A stretch of 64,000 bases of DNA. It comes from Ochrobactrum sp. Marseille-Q0166. GTDB taxonomy: Bacteria; Pseudomonadota; Alphaproteobacteria; Rhizobiales; Rhizobiaceae. Every line of letters begins with the position of its first letter. The stretch's first letter is position 1. Below, piece by piece: positions 46,662 to 55,991 of this stretch. The position numbers and the translations under genes were made by a program. Under the pieces are notes generated by a model. It ran no database searches. It saw nothing but the letters and a program-made list of their open reading frames with translations, and had not been told where the DNA came from. Location: contig NZ_JACJUO010000001.1 in the NCBI RefSeq assembly GCF_014397025.1, forward strand, positions 2,032,501 through 2,096,500, given 5' to 3'.

Positions 46662-47023
46662 ATATCATCGCCCATGTCGAGATTCCGGTCAGAAAGCTTG
46701 AACGTGCTATCGTTTTTTATAGCGAGGTCTTTGGCATAAAATTTGGCGACGTGGCCGAAATCCACGGCAACCGCATGGCTTATTTTCCGTTTGAGGAAGG
46801 CAAGGATGGCGCAAGCGGGGCTTTAGCGGAAGGTGAAGTCTATGTACCGTCCGTCAATGGCGCAATTGTTTATCTCAGCGTCGTTGATCTTGACCAGACA
46901 ATTTCGAAAGCAACAGCACGCGGAAGCAAAGTTCTGTTTCCGAAAACTGCGATCGGTGAAAATTCATTTGTGGCAGAAATAACGGATAGTGAAGGTAACC
47001 GTATTGCAATTCAGTCCTTATAG
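46658..47023 (+). CDS. VOC-fold family protein
   Basis: A 121-residue glyoxalase-superfamily protein. It opens with NIIAHVEIPVRKLERAIVFYSEVFGIKF and ends with FVAEITDSEGNRIAIQSL, the usual two-half betaalphabeta plan. The metal residues H/E are in HVEIP and the C-terminal EGNRI region. It is coupled to the preceding hypothetical gene. The substrate is unknown. Confidence 0.85.
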   Translation: MNIIAHVEIPVRKLERAIVFYSEVFGIKFGDVAEIHGNRMAYFPFEEGKDGASGALAEGEVYVPSVNGAIVYLSVVDLDQTISKATARGSKVLFPKTAIGENSFVAEITDSEGNRIAIQSL

Positions 47024-47061
47024 AGTGCAAACTTTATCGAATTACTGGACTGGAGGAGGAT

Positions 47062-47208
47062 ATGCCTGAAACACCCTACGACTGGAGCGGAAAGCAGCCT
47101 GAAAAGAATTCCCGGCAAAAGCGTATGATGGTGATAGCTGCGGCGACCATGATAGCGTTGCTCTTTATGCTGGCCGTGGTGGATGCAATCCTTATTCTGA
47201 TCGACTGA
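47062..47208 (+). CDS. Small single-pass membrane peptide (48 residues)
   Basis: The frame starts MPETPYDWSGKQPEKNSRQK, a charged stretch, followed by a hydrophobic helix (MVIAAATMIALLFMLAVVDA) and a short C-terminus. GGAGGAGG lies just upstream of the ATG, a very strong ribosome binding site. Its stop overlaps the next ATG (TGATG), so it is translationally coupled to the barstar-like gene. No known family is recognised. Confidence 0.75.
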   Translation: MPETPYDWSGKQPEKNSRQKRMMVIAAATMIALLFMLAVVDAILILID

Positions 47209-47498
47209 TGCTGCCGGTCTATGAAATCGACTGCACCGGCATAAAATCTCCTGACGAACTCTGGCAACGTTATCTTGATATCGTACCCGTTCGCGACCCG
47301 GAATCTTTTGGCTATACGCTCGACTCCTTCTGGGATGGCGTGCAATGGGGTGGTCCCGGCTGGCCGGGCGAATGCGAACTGGTGTTCCGAAATGTCGAAG
47401 CCCTGAGCGAACTCAAGACGCTCGGTGGCAAGCCATTTCTGAAAGCATTCCGGCAATTGGCAGCTGATACGGATCGGGTGAAGATAAGAATGATGTAA
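47208..47498 (+). CDS. Barstar-like ribonuclease inhibitor
   Basis: A 96-residue protein with the barstar plan. The GYTLDSFWDGVQ stretch corresponds to the barnase-binding NLDALWD helix, ELVFRNVEALSEL to the following strand-helix, and FLKAFRQLAADTDRVKIRM to the terminal helix and strand. No barnase-type RNase gene is seen nearby. It is coupled to the upstream membrane peptide and convergent with the AT-rich orphan gene. Function as an RNase inhibitor is family knowledge, not shown here. Confidence 0.8.
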   Translation: MLPVYEIDCTGIKSPDELWQRYLDIVPVRDPESFGYTLDSFWDGVQWGGPGWPGECELVFRNVEALSELKTLGGKPFLKAFRQLAADTDRVKIRMM

Positions 47499-47532
47499 GA
47501 GAATAAAAACCCTTTAACAATCAAACCTCGCT

Positions 47533-48423
47533 CTATGGTATATCAAAAATCAACTGCCAATTAGTATCAGGATCGAATTCTACTCCACTGTCATTTTCGG
47601 TCCACCAAGCACCAAAAAAATCTTCGACATGTCCTTCTGTCATAGTATGGAGTATGTTGGATGGGCATGGATGATTTCTCGTTAAGTAGTTAAGTCTATA
47701 GCAATCTTCCGGATCAAAGAAGCTTCTTCCCTCCAGTTCGATAGATGATAATTGATCAGAAAACTCTGGAAGAAAAACAAAACTACTAGTGTCTGAATTT
47801 TTCTGTACCGAACGCTCCAGAAGCTCAGAATTAACCTGACAAGCCTCTGCGAGTAGTTTTGCTTCTTTAACTATATCGGGAATCTCTATTAAAGAAAAAT
47901 CTCCAGAAGAAGGTGACCTATAAGAAATAAGTTCCCTATTGGCTTTCAAATCCAATATTAGGTTTTTAAGGCCATTTGAATGCGTTGGATTGAATTGAGC
48001 CATGTGATTACACGAAAACTCTATCGCTTTATTATGTGAAATGCGAATGATCTCTCCACTATCCCACTCAATATGAGGCGATGTATATACGATACCTCTT
48101 AACAAACATAATATGGAGTAATACTCGAGATATGGTACAACCACACGGAGATTTCGAACCTTAGCATATTCTAAAGCCTGAAGTTGTAAAGTCGCCATCA
48201 TAATCATTTTTGTAGATAAATATATCCTACATATCCACTCTGAGTTTCTTTCTTTGCTCCAAGATTTTGTCAGTTTTGAAAAATTCCTAGAAATACCATT
48301 TAAACCCTTATTAGTTATTTTCTCATCGCAAAAATCCGGAAATATTTTATAATTATAATACCATTCACGATCTGCAAATTCATATTTTTCCGCCAATTCT
48401 TTTGCTACCAGTATGGAATTCAT
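47533..48423 (-). CDS. AT-rich orphan protein, possibly acquired
   Basis: A 296-residue protein of unknown family. Base composition is strikingly AT-rich (lines within it range from about 22 to 37% GC against a window average clearly above 50%), pointing to horizontal transfer. The middle, with YYSILCLLRGIV, SHNKAIEF and LKANRELISYR, vaguely resembles helical HEPN-type domains, an impression only. There is no signal peptide or membrane segment, and no adjacent partner on the same strand. It is convergent with the barstar-like gene. Confidence 0.6.
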   Translation of the reverse strand: MNSILVAKELAEKYEFADREWYYNYKIFPDFCDEKITNKGLNGISRNFSKLTKSWSKERNSEWICRIYLSTKMIMMATLQLQALEYAKVRNLRVVVPYLEYYSILCLLRGIVYTSPHIEWDSGEIIRISHNKAIEFSCNHMAQFNPTHSNGLKNLILDLKANRELISYRSPSSGDFSLIEIPDIVKEAKLLAEACQVNSELLERSVQKNSDTSSFVFLPEFSDQLSSIELEGRSFFDPEDCYRLNYLTRNHPCPSNILHTMTEGHVEDFFGAWWTENDSGVEFDPDTNWQLIFDIP

Positions 48424-48487
48424 CTTGAACCATAAAAAAATCTAACCGGACGACTATCGAAATAATAGCCAAATTTTACTTATGCAA

Positions 48488-49240
48488 TCAAGCACTCAGC
48501 CCACCCGCGACTGTAATCACAGTTCCGGTTACAAATCCTGATTTGTCAGATGCCAGCCAAAGCGCTGTATGTGCAATGTCTTCCGGTTCGGCGATACGAC
48601 CCATTGGGGTCATCGCGGCGATTTTTGCAGGACGATCAGGATTGCCGCTCAATGCATGAATGGACGTGTTTGTCGTGCCAACGCGTATGGCATTGACGCG
48701 GATACCTTCGGAAGCCAATTCCTTGCCAGCGCCGATTGAAATGGTTTCAACGGCCCCTTTCGATGCAGCGTAATGCACATACTCACCGGGGCTTCCGAGA
48801 ACCGCTGCTACCGACGAAATATTGATGATCGTGCCGCCGACGCCGCCATGCGCCGTAGACATGCGGCGTGTAGCCTCCTGGATACAATAAAGCAGCCCAA
48901 AGACATTTGTTTTAAAGGTCTGCTCGAGTGCTTCTGCTTCAAGCCCCTCTATCCGCGTGGCTTGCCCAATCACACCTGCATTGTTGATGAGGCATTGCGG
49001 CGCGCCAAGCTCCCCGTCACAGGTAGTAAATAAATCCGCGACATCTTCCCGGTTTGCCACATCACTGCGCACAGCTATTGCTTTCGTACCAAAGCTTTCA
49101 CACGCCTTAACGGTTGCGAAGGCTGCGTCTACATCGTTCACATAGCTTATGCAGACGTTATAGCCTTCTTGCGCAAAGAGAACTGCGATAGCAGCGCCAA
49201 TGCCTCTGCCGCCTCCCGTAACCACAACAACTGGTTTCAC
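48488..49240 (-). CDS. SDR-family oxidoreductase
   Basis: A 250-residue NAD(P)-dependent short-chain dehydrogenase. It has TGGGRGIGAAIA at residue 8, NNAGVIG near 88, the catalytic serine in NISSVAAV, and YAASKGAVE with the catalytic tyrosine and lysine near 155. The C-terminal IAHTALWLASDKSGFVTG is typical of classical SDRs. It lies 30 bases from gmk in the same direction. The substrate cannot be told; it resembles glucose/3-oxoacyl reductase relatives. Confidence 0.9.
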   Translation of the reverse strand: MKPVVVVTGGGRGIGAAIAVLFAQEGYNVCISYVNDVDAAFATVKACESFGTKAIAVRSDVANREDVADLFTTCDGELGAPQCLINNAGVIGQATRIEGLEAEALEQTFKTNVFGLLYCIQEATRRMSTAHGGVGGTIINISSVAAVLGSPGEYVHYAASKGAVETISIGAGKELASEGIRVNAIRVGTTNTSIHALSGNPDRPAKIAAMTPMGRIAEPEDIAHTALWLASDKSGFVTGTVITVAGGLSA

Positions 49241-49269
49241 GCAACGCCCTCCCCGCGCTTTGAAATGCG

Positions 49270-49932
49270 TCAGATTTCTGGATTTTCCTCCAGAAGACCT
49301 TCGACGAATTCAAAGAGACCCGGACGGCGATCACGGCGCAGGCGCTCTGCAATGATGATGCCCTTAATGCCCGCATACGAACGCTGAAGGTCTTCATTGA
49401 CGACGATATAATCGTATTTCGCCCATTTCTGAATTTCAAAACGCGCATTCTGCAAACGGGTTTCGATGACATCTGCGGTGTCTTCCGCGCGGCGGTTGAG
49501 ACGATTCTGCAATTCGCGCATGGTTGGCGGCAAGATGAAGATCGACACGACATCCGCAGGCATTTTGGCTTGCAACTGCTCAGCACCCTGCCAGTCGATA
49601 TCGAACAGCATATCTTTGCCATCGGCCAGCGCTTCTTCGGCCGTCTGGCGCAGCGTGCCATAAAAATTGCCGTGCACTTCCGCCCATTCGATCAGCTCGT
49701 CATTGTCGCGACGGCGCTCAAACTCGCGTTTGGTGATGAAATGGTAATGAACACCTTCAATTTCACTTGGTCGGCGTTCACGGGTGGTTACGGAAACAGA
49801 AAGCGAAAGGTTCATATCCGTATCGCTGAGCAATTGCCGGGCGATTGTGGATTTTCCAGCGCCGGATGGTGATGAAATCACCACCATGAGGCCGCGGCGT
49901 GCAATGCCATTTTCGACCGAAGATATGGCCAT
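49270..49932 (-). CDS. gmk: Guanylate kinase
   Basis: Gmk phosphorylates GMP to GDP. The 220-residue protein has the P-loop [16 protein letters not shown] near residue 20, the [20 protein letters not shown]-binding region, and [17 protein letters not shown] near the end. Its start is six bases from the yicC stop, so the two are probably co-transcribed. Confidence 0.97.
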   Translation of the reverse strand: MAISSVENGIARRGLMVVISSPSGAGKSTIARQLLSDTDMNLSLSVSVTTRERRPSEIEGVHYHFITKREFERRRDNDELIEWAEVHGNFYGTLRQTAEEALADGKDMLFDIDWQGAEQLQAKMPADVVSIFILPPTMRELQNRLNRRAEDTADVIETRLQNARFEIQKWAKYDYIVVNEDLQRSYAGIKGIIIAERLRRDRRPGLFEFVEGLLEENPEI

Positions 49933-49938
49933 TTTCCG

Positions 49939-50838
49939 TTACTCCAGATTCTGTACCTGTTCGCGAAACTGATCGACCACTGCTTTCAGCTCAAGGCCGA
50001 TTGCCGTGATCGACGCTGCATTCGACTTCGAGCACAGCGTATTGGCTTCGCGATTAAATTCCTGCGAAAGAAAGTCAAGCTTGCGTCCGATTGGGCCACC
50101 ATCAGCAAGCAGCTTGCGGGCTGATGCCACATGGGTCTCCAGCCGATCCAGCTCTTCCTGAATATCCGCCTTGGTCGCAAGAAATGCTGCTTCCTGATAA
50201 AGCCGCGCCTCATCGAGATCACGTCCGGTTTCCATCAGAAGTGCGACCTGGCTGCCAAGCCTCGCGCGAATAGCATCGATGCTGCGCGATGGATCGTTGC
50301 GCGCTTCCAGCGTCAGATGCTCAATCGTATCGACGTGGCTGGACAAAATAGCGAAAAGCGACTGCCCTTCATGCGTACGGGCTTCTGAAATCGCCTTTAA
50401 TGCACCTTCAAAGGCTGCAACAACTGCGGCCTCAAGGCCGGCACGAGCATTGTCGTCTTCGCCCAGTTGCGCCTGATCGATGATACCGCGCAGCGAAAGA
50501 ATACCGTCAACGCTTGCAGGCGCCAAACCATGACGGGCCTGTAGCTCAGCCCCCAGTTTCAGCACTTCATCAAGCATCGCCTGATTAATGGCAAAACCAC
50601 CCTGTACCTCTGTGCGTTCGACGCTAAGACTGGCTTGAAAGTTTCCGCGCGAGAAATAGCGCGCCTGAAGCGAGCGTATCGCGTGCTCCGCGCCTTCCAA
50701 ACCCTGCGGCAGGCGCAAGCGCAAATCAAGTCCCTTACCGTTGACCGAGCGGACTTCCCACACGATACGCGCTTCATTATTTGCAGCACCGTACTGTATC
50801 GCATGGCGCGCAAACCCTGTCATACTCTGGAGCGCCAT
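49939..50838 (-). CDS. YicC/YloC-family protein
   Basis: A 299-residue protein with the family N-terminus LQSMTGFARH and the C-terminal LDFLSQEFNREANTLCSKSN. YicC proteins have recently been described as endoribonucleases affecting small RNAs. It lies between mltG and gmk, a common Rhizobiales order. ATG at 50838 has AAGGA upstream; the TTG start five codons earlier is not needed. Confidence 0.92.
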   Translation of the reverse strand: MALQSMTGFARHAIQYGAANNEARIVWEVRSVNGKGLDLRLRLPQGLEGAEHAIRSLQARYFSRGNFQASLSVERTEVQGGFAINQAMLDEVLKLGAELQARHGLAPASVDGILSLRGIIDQAQLGEDDNARAGLEAAVVAAFEGALKAISEARTHEGQSLFAILSSHVDTIEHLTLEARNDPSRSIDAIRARLGSQVALLMETGRDLDEARLYQEAAFLATKADIQEELDRLETHVASARKLLADGGPIGRKLDFLSQEFNREANTLCSKSNAASITAIGLELKAVVDQFREQVQNLE

Positions 50839-50871
50839 ATTCTTATCCTTCAAGCGAAATAAAACCGCCCA

Positions 50872-52074
50872 TCACTGGGCGGTGTTTTGCTGCTGTGCCT
50901 GGTTCTTTTGCTGTTCAACAGCACGCCATTTGCGCACATTGGCATTGTGTTCAGCCAACGTCTTGGCAAAAACGTGCCCGCCAGTGCCATCAGCAACGAA
51001 ATAGAGGTCTTCAGTATCAAGCGGATTGGCAACGGCTTCGAGCGCTGCGCGACCCGGGTTGGCAATCGGTGTCGGCGGCAGGCCGTTAATCACATAGGTG
51101 TTGTATGGCGTTGGCTTCTCAATGTCCGACTTGAAAATCGGGCGGTCCGAAGGCTTACCCGCACCGCCGAACAAACCATAGATAATGGTCGGATCAGACT
51201 GAATACGCATACCCTTGTTCAGGCGATTGACGAAAACCGAAGCCACATGCGGACGCTCCGATGCAATGCCTGTTTCTTTCTCGACGATCGAAGCAAGCGT
51301 CACGAATTCGTTCTTGTCCTTGACCGGCAGATCAGGACGGCGCTTTGCCCATGTTTCGTCAATCAACTTCTGCTGCGAAGTCACCATACGATTGATGATT
51401 TCTTCGCGCGTCGTGCCGCGTGTGAAATTGAGCGTATCAGTAAACAACCCGCCTTCAGCAGGCATTTCCTTTGGCATGTCGCCGACAAGAATAGGGTCGG
51501 AAGAAATACGGTCGAATACCTGCTTAACGGTCAGACCTTCGGGGATCGTCAACGGATACATGATCGACTTGCCGCTGATGAGAATATTCATCACATCGCG
51601 CATGGTTGCGCCAGCTGGGATCGCATATTCGCCAGCCTTCAGATCGTTCTCATGGCCATAGGCGCGCATACCATAGCGGAAAATACGTGCATCGCTGACA
51701 ATCTCGCGATTTTCGAGGCTGTTGGAAACTTCCGAGACGCCAGCACCACGTTTCACAAGGAAAGTTGTTTCCGCAGTCAATGGACCTGCCGAGTCAAATT
51801 GGAGCTTGCCGAAATAGAACAGCGCCGAAGCACCCAGCAAAATCAGCACGATCAACGACAGCATGAAGTTCATGAAGACGACAATCTGGCTGCGGGCATG
51901 ACGCGAACGCTTGCGCGGCGGCGGCGTGCCCGGCTCCGGACGCAACACTTCTGAGGCGGATTTTGGCACAAAAGGCTTGGCAGATACGGCTTGTTCCGGC
52001 ACCGCAGACGATGGTGTGTTATCCTGCGGCGGCTGTTGGACGGAATTGCTTCCCGCCTTTTCCTCTGACGTCAC
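50872..52074 (-). CDS. mltG: Endolytic murein transglycosylase MltG
   Basis: MltG cleaves nascent peptidoglycan strands at the inner membrane and may set glycan length. The 400-residue protein has a proline-rich cytoplasmic N-terminus, a membrane helix (FMNFMLSLIVLILLGASALF), and the YceG domain with the catalytic glutamate in LASIVEKETGIASERP and FVNRLNKGMRIQSDPT. The start is GTG with GAGG upstream. It follows fabF after a 240-base gap and precedes yicC. Confidence 0.95.
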   Translation of the reverse strand: MTSEEKAGSNSVQQPPQDNTPSSAVPEQAVSAKPFVPKSASEVLRPEPGTPPPRKRSRHARSQIVVFMNFMLSLIVLILLGASALFYFGKLQFDSAGPLTAETTFLVKRGAGVSEVSNSLENREIVSDARIFRYGMRAYGHENDLKAGEYAIPAGATMRDVMNILISGKSIMYPLTIPEGLTVKQVFDRISSDPILVGDMPKEMPAEGGLFTDTLNFTRGTTREEIINRMVTSQQKLIDETWAKRRPDLPVKDKNEFVTLASIVEKETGIASERPHVASVFVNRLNKGMRIQSDPTIIYGLFGGAGKPSDRPIFKSDIEKPTPYNTYVINGLPPTPIANPGRAALEAVANPLDTEDLYFVADGTGGHVFAKTLAEHNANVRKWRAVEQQKNQAQQQNTAQ

Positions 52075-52088
52075 TCGACTACCTCGTC

Positions 52089-52113
52089 TTTAGAGCACGT
52101 TCCGATCTGACTT
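52089..52113 (+). repeat. Decayed TTTAGAGC-family sequence
   Basis: TTTAGAGCACGTTCCGATCTGACTT resembles the left arm of the palindrome at 447-466 but has no matching right arm. It lies just upstream of the mltG start. Confidence 0.35.
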
Positions 52114-52256
52114 TTTTCAAATCGCCGTATCTAAACTCTTTTGATCTGCTCAGCGTGAAACGGCATTCAAATCAATTGCCAAATGAATTGCAATGCACAG
52201 AGCAACACTAAACATAATTGGCAATTTTAAACATGACATTGGGTCATATTTTGACA

Positions 52257-52285
52257 AAAACGCGGAGAAATCCCCGCGTTTTTTA
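52257..52285 (-). terminator. Terminator after fabF
   Basis: A 10-bp stem (AAAAACGCGG with CCGCGTTTTT) and an 8-base loop, with T-runs flanking, lie 30 bases past the fabF stop on the minus strand. Confidence 0.85.
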
Positions 52286-52314
52286 AACAAGCTCAATTTT
52301 CAACGCCCGATATT

Positions 52315-53574
52315 TTACGAATAACGGCGCAAAATCAGCGAAGCGTTGGTGCCACCAAAGCCGAACGAGTTTGACAAGGCCACATCAATCTTGCGTTCGC
52401 GTGCTTTGTGCGGAACCAGATCAATCTTCGTCTCGACCGCAGGATTGTCCAGATTAAGCGTTGGAGGAGCCACATTGTCGCGAATTGCAAGCGTCGAGAA
52501 GATTGCTTCTGCAGCGCCAGCAGCACCAAGCAGATGGCCGATTGCGGATTTTGTCGAAGACATGGAAATCTTCGAGGCCGCGTCACCGACGACACGTTCA
52601 ACTGCGCCCAATTCGATTGTATCAGCCATGGTCGAAGTGCCATGTGCATTGATGTAGTCGATCTGGTCAGGCGTAATGTCCGCACGCTTCAGCGCGGCAA
52701 CCATGCAGCGCTCTGCGCCTTCGCCGCTCTCAGTTGGAGCTGTGATGTGGTAAGCATCGCCCGACAGGCCATAGCCCACGACTTCAGCATAAATCTTTGC
52801 ACCGCGTGCAAGAGCATGCTCCAGCTCTTCAAGAACCACGACGCCGGCACCCTCACCCATAACGAAACCATCACGGTCTTCGTCGTAAGGACGGGACGCT
52901 GCGGTTGGGTCATCGTTGCGCTTGGTGGACAACGCCTTGCAAGCAGCAAAACCTGCCAGCGAAATGCGACTGACCGGCGATTCCGTACCACCGGCAACCA
53001 TAACATCCGCATCACCAAAAGCGATCAGACGTGCAGCATCACCAATGGCATGCGTGCCAGTTGCGCAGGCAGTGACAACCGAATGGTTCGGCCCGCGAAG
53101 CCCGTGCTTGATCGAGACGTGGCCGGAAGCCAGATTGATCAGACGGCCAGGAATAAAGAAAGGCGAAATGCGGCGGGGGCCTTTGTCGCGCAGCGTGTAG
53201 CCAGCTTCAACAATGCCTTCGATGCCGCCAATGCCGGAACCAATCAGAACGCCGGTGCGCACCTGATCTTCATCGCTTGTCGGATGCCAGTTGGCATCAT
53301 CCAGTGCCTGATCGGCAGCGCCGACCGCATAGACGATGAACGGATCAACCTTGCGCTGTTCCTTAGGCTCCATATGGAGGTCGGGATTGAAGGTGCCATT
53401 TGTGCCGTCGCCAACAGGAATGCGGCAGGCGATCTGGCAGGCCAGATCATCAACTTCAAATTCCGTGATGCGGCGAGCACCGCTTTCACCGGCAATAAGA
53501 CGCTTCCAGGTCTCTTCGACACCGCTTGCAAGCGGAGACACCAGACCAAGACCGGTGATGACGACACGCCTCAT
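52315..53574 (-). CDS. fabF: 3-oxoacyl-[acyl-carrier-protein] synthase II
   Basis: FabF elongates acyl chains in type II fatty-acid synthesis. The 419-residue protein has the Cys-His-His triad: C in VTACATGTHAIGDA, H in YINAHGTSTMAD, and H in KSAIGHLLGAAGAAEA. FGFGGTNASLI closes it. The ATG at 53574 has AAGGGG just upstream; a GTG two codons earlier is possible. It follows acpP and has its own terminator. Confidence 0.97.
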   Translation of the reverse strand: MRRVVITGLGLVSPLASGVEETWKRLIAGESGARRITEFEVDDLACQIACRIPVGDGTNGTFNPDLHMEPKEQRKVDPFIVYAVGAADQALDDANWHPTSDEDQVRTGVLIGSGIGGIEGIVEAGYTLRDKGPRRISPFFIPGRLINLASGHVSIKHGLRGPNHSVVTACATGTHAIGDAARLIAFGDADVMVAGGTESPVSRISLAGFAACKALSTKRNDDPTAASRPYDEDRDGFVMGEGAGVVVLEELEHALARGAKIYAEVVGYGLSGDAYHITAPTESGEGAERCMVAALKRADITPDQIDYINAHGTSTMADTIELGAVERVVGDAASKISMSSTKSAIGHLLGAAGAAEAIFSTLAIRDNVAPPTLNLDNPAVETKIDLVPHKARERKIDVALSNSFGFGGTNASLILRRYS

Positions 53575-53719
53575 ATTCACCCCTTAAATTTGATAGGTTG
53601 CTTTGGAGCTATCCCGCAGGCGAAAGCGCCTCATACGGTCGATGCTCAATCTCGTTACCGGACTGCCATATGCAGATGGCTATGTCGCCAAACCGATAAT
53701 AATCGTCCAATGCCCTCAA

Positions 53720-53762
53720 ACAAAAGACAAGCAGGGCCGGGATTCAAAAGAATCCCAGCCCT
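53720..53762 (-). terminator. Hairpin after acpP
   Basis: A 12-bp stem with one mismatch (GGGCTGGGATTC against GAATCCCGGCCC on the minus strand) and a 4-base loop, followed by a partly T-rich stretch, 11 bases past the acpP stop. Confidence 0.75.
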
Positions 53763-53773
53763 TGTAGCTCAGA

Positions 53774-54010
53774 TTAGGCAGAAGCCTTATCGATGAACTT
53801 CACAGCGTCGCCGACCGTGAGGATCGTTTCTGCAGCGTCGTCAGGAATTTCAACGCCGAATTCTTCTTCGAAAGCCATAACCAGCTCGACGGTGTCGAGG
53901 CTGTCTGCACCAAGATCATCAATGAAGCTTGCGCCTTCGGTGACCTTGTCTGCATCTACACCCAGATGCTCAACAACGATTTTCTTGACGCGCTCTGCGG
54001 TATCGCTCAT
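53774..54010 (-). CDS. acpP: Acyl carrier protein
   Basis: A 78-residue acidic carrier protein. The phosphopantetheine attachment serine is in [21 protein letters not shown], near residue 38. It carries acyl intermediates for FabD, FabG and FabF, whose genes flank it. It lies 288 bases after fabG with its own promoter region, and a hairpin separates it from fabF. Confidence 0.97.
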   Translation of the reverse strand: MSDTAERVKKIVVEHLGVDADKVTEGASFIDDLGADSLDTVELVMAFEEEFGVEIPDDAAETILTVGDAVKFIDKASA

Positions 54011-54298
54011 GTCGGAACCTCGACCTGTTGTTAACTTGCTCTGCCTTGGTTAGCGGCATGCATGATTGTAATCAAGTTATAAGATGCCTGCCAAGTTTCG
54101 AGTTTAATCGCCTGACAGCCATCCTGTGGATATTCCTTGCGGAACAGGATAACGGCATTCCGCGAACGAAACGCCGAAACTCTCGTCGGGCGCATTACCA
54201 TGCTTCTCGAGCAAGGCAAAGCGCATTTTGGTTTCCACCACCCGACTTTAAGACTTTTTATACCGTATAATTCTGATTTAAGCGCTGTGAAAGAGCGT

Positions 54299-55036
54299 TT
54301 AAATCATTGCCATGCCGCCATTGATGTGCAGCGTCTGGCCCGTAACATAAGCAGCTTCATCACTGGCAAGGTAAACCACAGCAGCAGCAATCTCGCTGCC
54401 AACACCCATGCGCTTCATTGGAATGTTGCTCATGATTGCATCTTTCTGCTTCTCATTGAGCTTGTCGGTCATGGCCGATTCGATGAAGCCCGGAGCAATG
54501 CAATTCACCGTAACATTCCGGCTTGCAATTTCCTGCGCCAGCGACTTGGAGAAGCCGATCAGACCCGCCTTGGAAGCGCAGTAATTGGCCTGTCCTGGAT
54601 TGCCAGTCACCCCAACAATCGATGTAATGTTGATGATACGACCCTTGCGGCGGCGCATCATCGGATGGGTCAGCTCACGCGTCAGGTTGAATACAGATGT
54701 CAGATTGACATTGAGCACCGCATCCCAGTCTTCGTCGCTCATGCGCACAAAAAGACCATCGCGGGTAATGCCAGCATTGTTGACGAGAATGTCGATACCG
54801 CCCATCTCTTCCTCGGCCTTCTGGCCGAGCGCCTTGACGGCTTCACGATCAGACAGATTGGCCGGGAAAATGAATGTGCGTTCGCCAAGTTCAGCAGCCA
54901 GTTCTTTGAGTTTTTCTTCGCGGGTGCCATGCAAGCCAACGATGGCGCCCTGCGCATGAAGAGCGCGAGCAATCGCTTCACCCAAACCACCGGTCGCCCC
55001 GGTTACGAGAGCCTTGCGGCCAGTCAGATCAAACAT
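54299..55036 (-). CDS. fabG: 3-oxoacyl-[acyl-carrier-protein] reductase
   Basis: FabG reduces 3-oxoacyl-ACP with NADPH. The 245-residue SDR has TGATGGLGEAIA at the N-terminus, NNAGITRDGL, the catalytic serine in NITSIVGVTGNPGQ, and YCASKAGLIGFSKSLA with the tyrosine and lysine. It begins 10 bases after fabD. Confidence 0.97.
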   Translation of the reverse strand: MFDLTGRKALVTGATGGLGEAIARALHAQGAIVGLHGTREEKLKELAAELGERTFIFPANLSDREAVKALGQKAEEEMGGIDILVNNAGITRDGLFVRMSDEDWDAVLNVNLTSVFNLTRELTHPMMRRRKGRIINITSIVGVTGNPGQANYCASKAGLIGFSKSLAQEIASRNVTVNCIAPGFIESAMTDKLNEKQKDAIMSNIPMKRMGVGSEIAAAVVYLASDEAAYVTGQTLHINGGMAMI

Positions 55037-55046
55037 TCCAGATCCT

Positions 55047-55991
55047 TCAGCTATTCAATGCAGCGAGCGCCGCAGCTATTTCTTCGGCCGAACCAACAGT
55101 AACACCGGTCACATCCTTTGAGATACGACGCGCAAGCCCGGTCAAGACCTTGCCCGATCCTACTTCATAAAGTGTTGTCACGCCATTGGCGGCAAACCAT
55201 TCAACAGTCTCGCGCCAGCGCACCTGACCCGTGACCTGCTCAACCAGAAGATCAGCAATTTCATTGGCATCCGTCACAGGCGCTGCACGCACATTGGCAA
55301 TCAGCGGCACAACCGGATTATGCTTATCAACCTGAGCCAGCGCTTCACGCATTGCGTCAGCGGCGGGAGCCATCAGTGTCGAATGAAACGGTGCAGAGAC
55401 AGGCAGCATGATTGCACGCTTGGCACCTTTTTCGGAGGCAAGCGAAGCGGCCAATTCTACCGCAGCCTTTGAGCCGGAAATGACAAGCTGACCACCGCCA
55501 TTATCGTTAGCGATCTGAACCGAGCCCGAGGCTTTAGCTTCCGCACAGATGGATTCAACATCGCCGTGCTCAAGCCCGATAATAGCGGCCATAGCGCCTG
55601 CACCAACCGGAACAGCCTTTTGCATGGCATTGCCGCGAATGCGCAGAAGACGCGCAGTATCGGCCAGCGAGAAAGTTCCGGCAGCGCAAAGTGCCGAATA
55701 TTCGCCGAGCGAATGACCGGCCACATAAGCAACCTTGTCTTTCAAAGAGAAGCCTTGTGCTTCCATGACACGCAGTGCAGCAATAGAAACAGCCATCAGA
55801 GCCGGCTGCGCATTGGCTGTCAGCGTCAGAACGTCTTCTGGACCTTCAAACATGGTTGCGGAGAGCTTTTCGCCCAGCGCTGCGTCCACTTCCTCGAAAA
55901 CAGCGCGTGCTTCAGCGAACTGTTCTGCCAAAGCCTTGCCCATGCCGACTGCCTGGCTGCCCTGTCCGGGAAAGGTAAATGCTACCGCCAT
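55047..55991 (-). CDS. fabD: Malonyl-CoA:ACP transacylase
   Basis: FabD transfers malonyl groups from CoA to ACP. The 314-residue protein starts AFTFPGQGSQAVGMG, has the catalytic serine in AGHSLGEYSALCAAG near residue 92, and the catalytic histidine in PVSAPFHSTLMAPA. It opens the fabD-fabG-acpP-fabF run. Confidence 0.97.
   Translation of the reverse strand: MAVAFTFPGQGSQAVGMGKALAEQFAEARAVFEEVDAALGEKLSATMFEGPEDVLTLTANAQPALMAVSIAALRVMEAQGFSLKDKVAYVAGHSLGEYSALCAAGTFSLADTARLLRIRGNAMQKAVPVGAGAMAAIIGLEHGDVESICAEAKASGSVQIANDNGGGQLVISGSKAAVELAASLASEKGAKRAIMLPVSAPFHSTLMAPAADAMREALAQVDKHNPVVPLIANVRAAPVTDANEIADLLVEQVTGQVRWRETVEWFAANGVTTLYEVGSGKVLTGLARRISKDVTGVTVGSAEEIAAALAALNS

Noticed and set aside
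47208..48423. Barstar-like gene and AT-rich gene as a toxin-antitoxin pair
   Set aside because: The two genes are convergent and do not overlap, and neither shows a matched partner signature. Kept only as a speculation in the findings.
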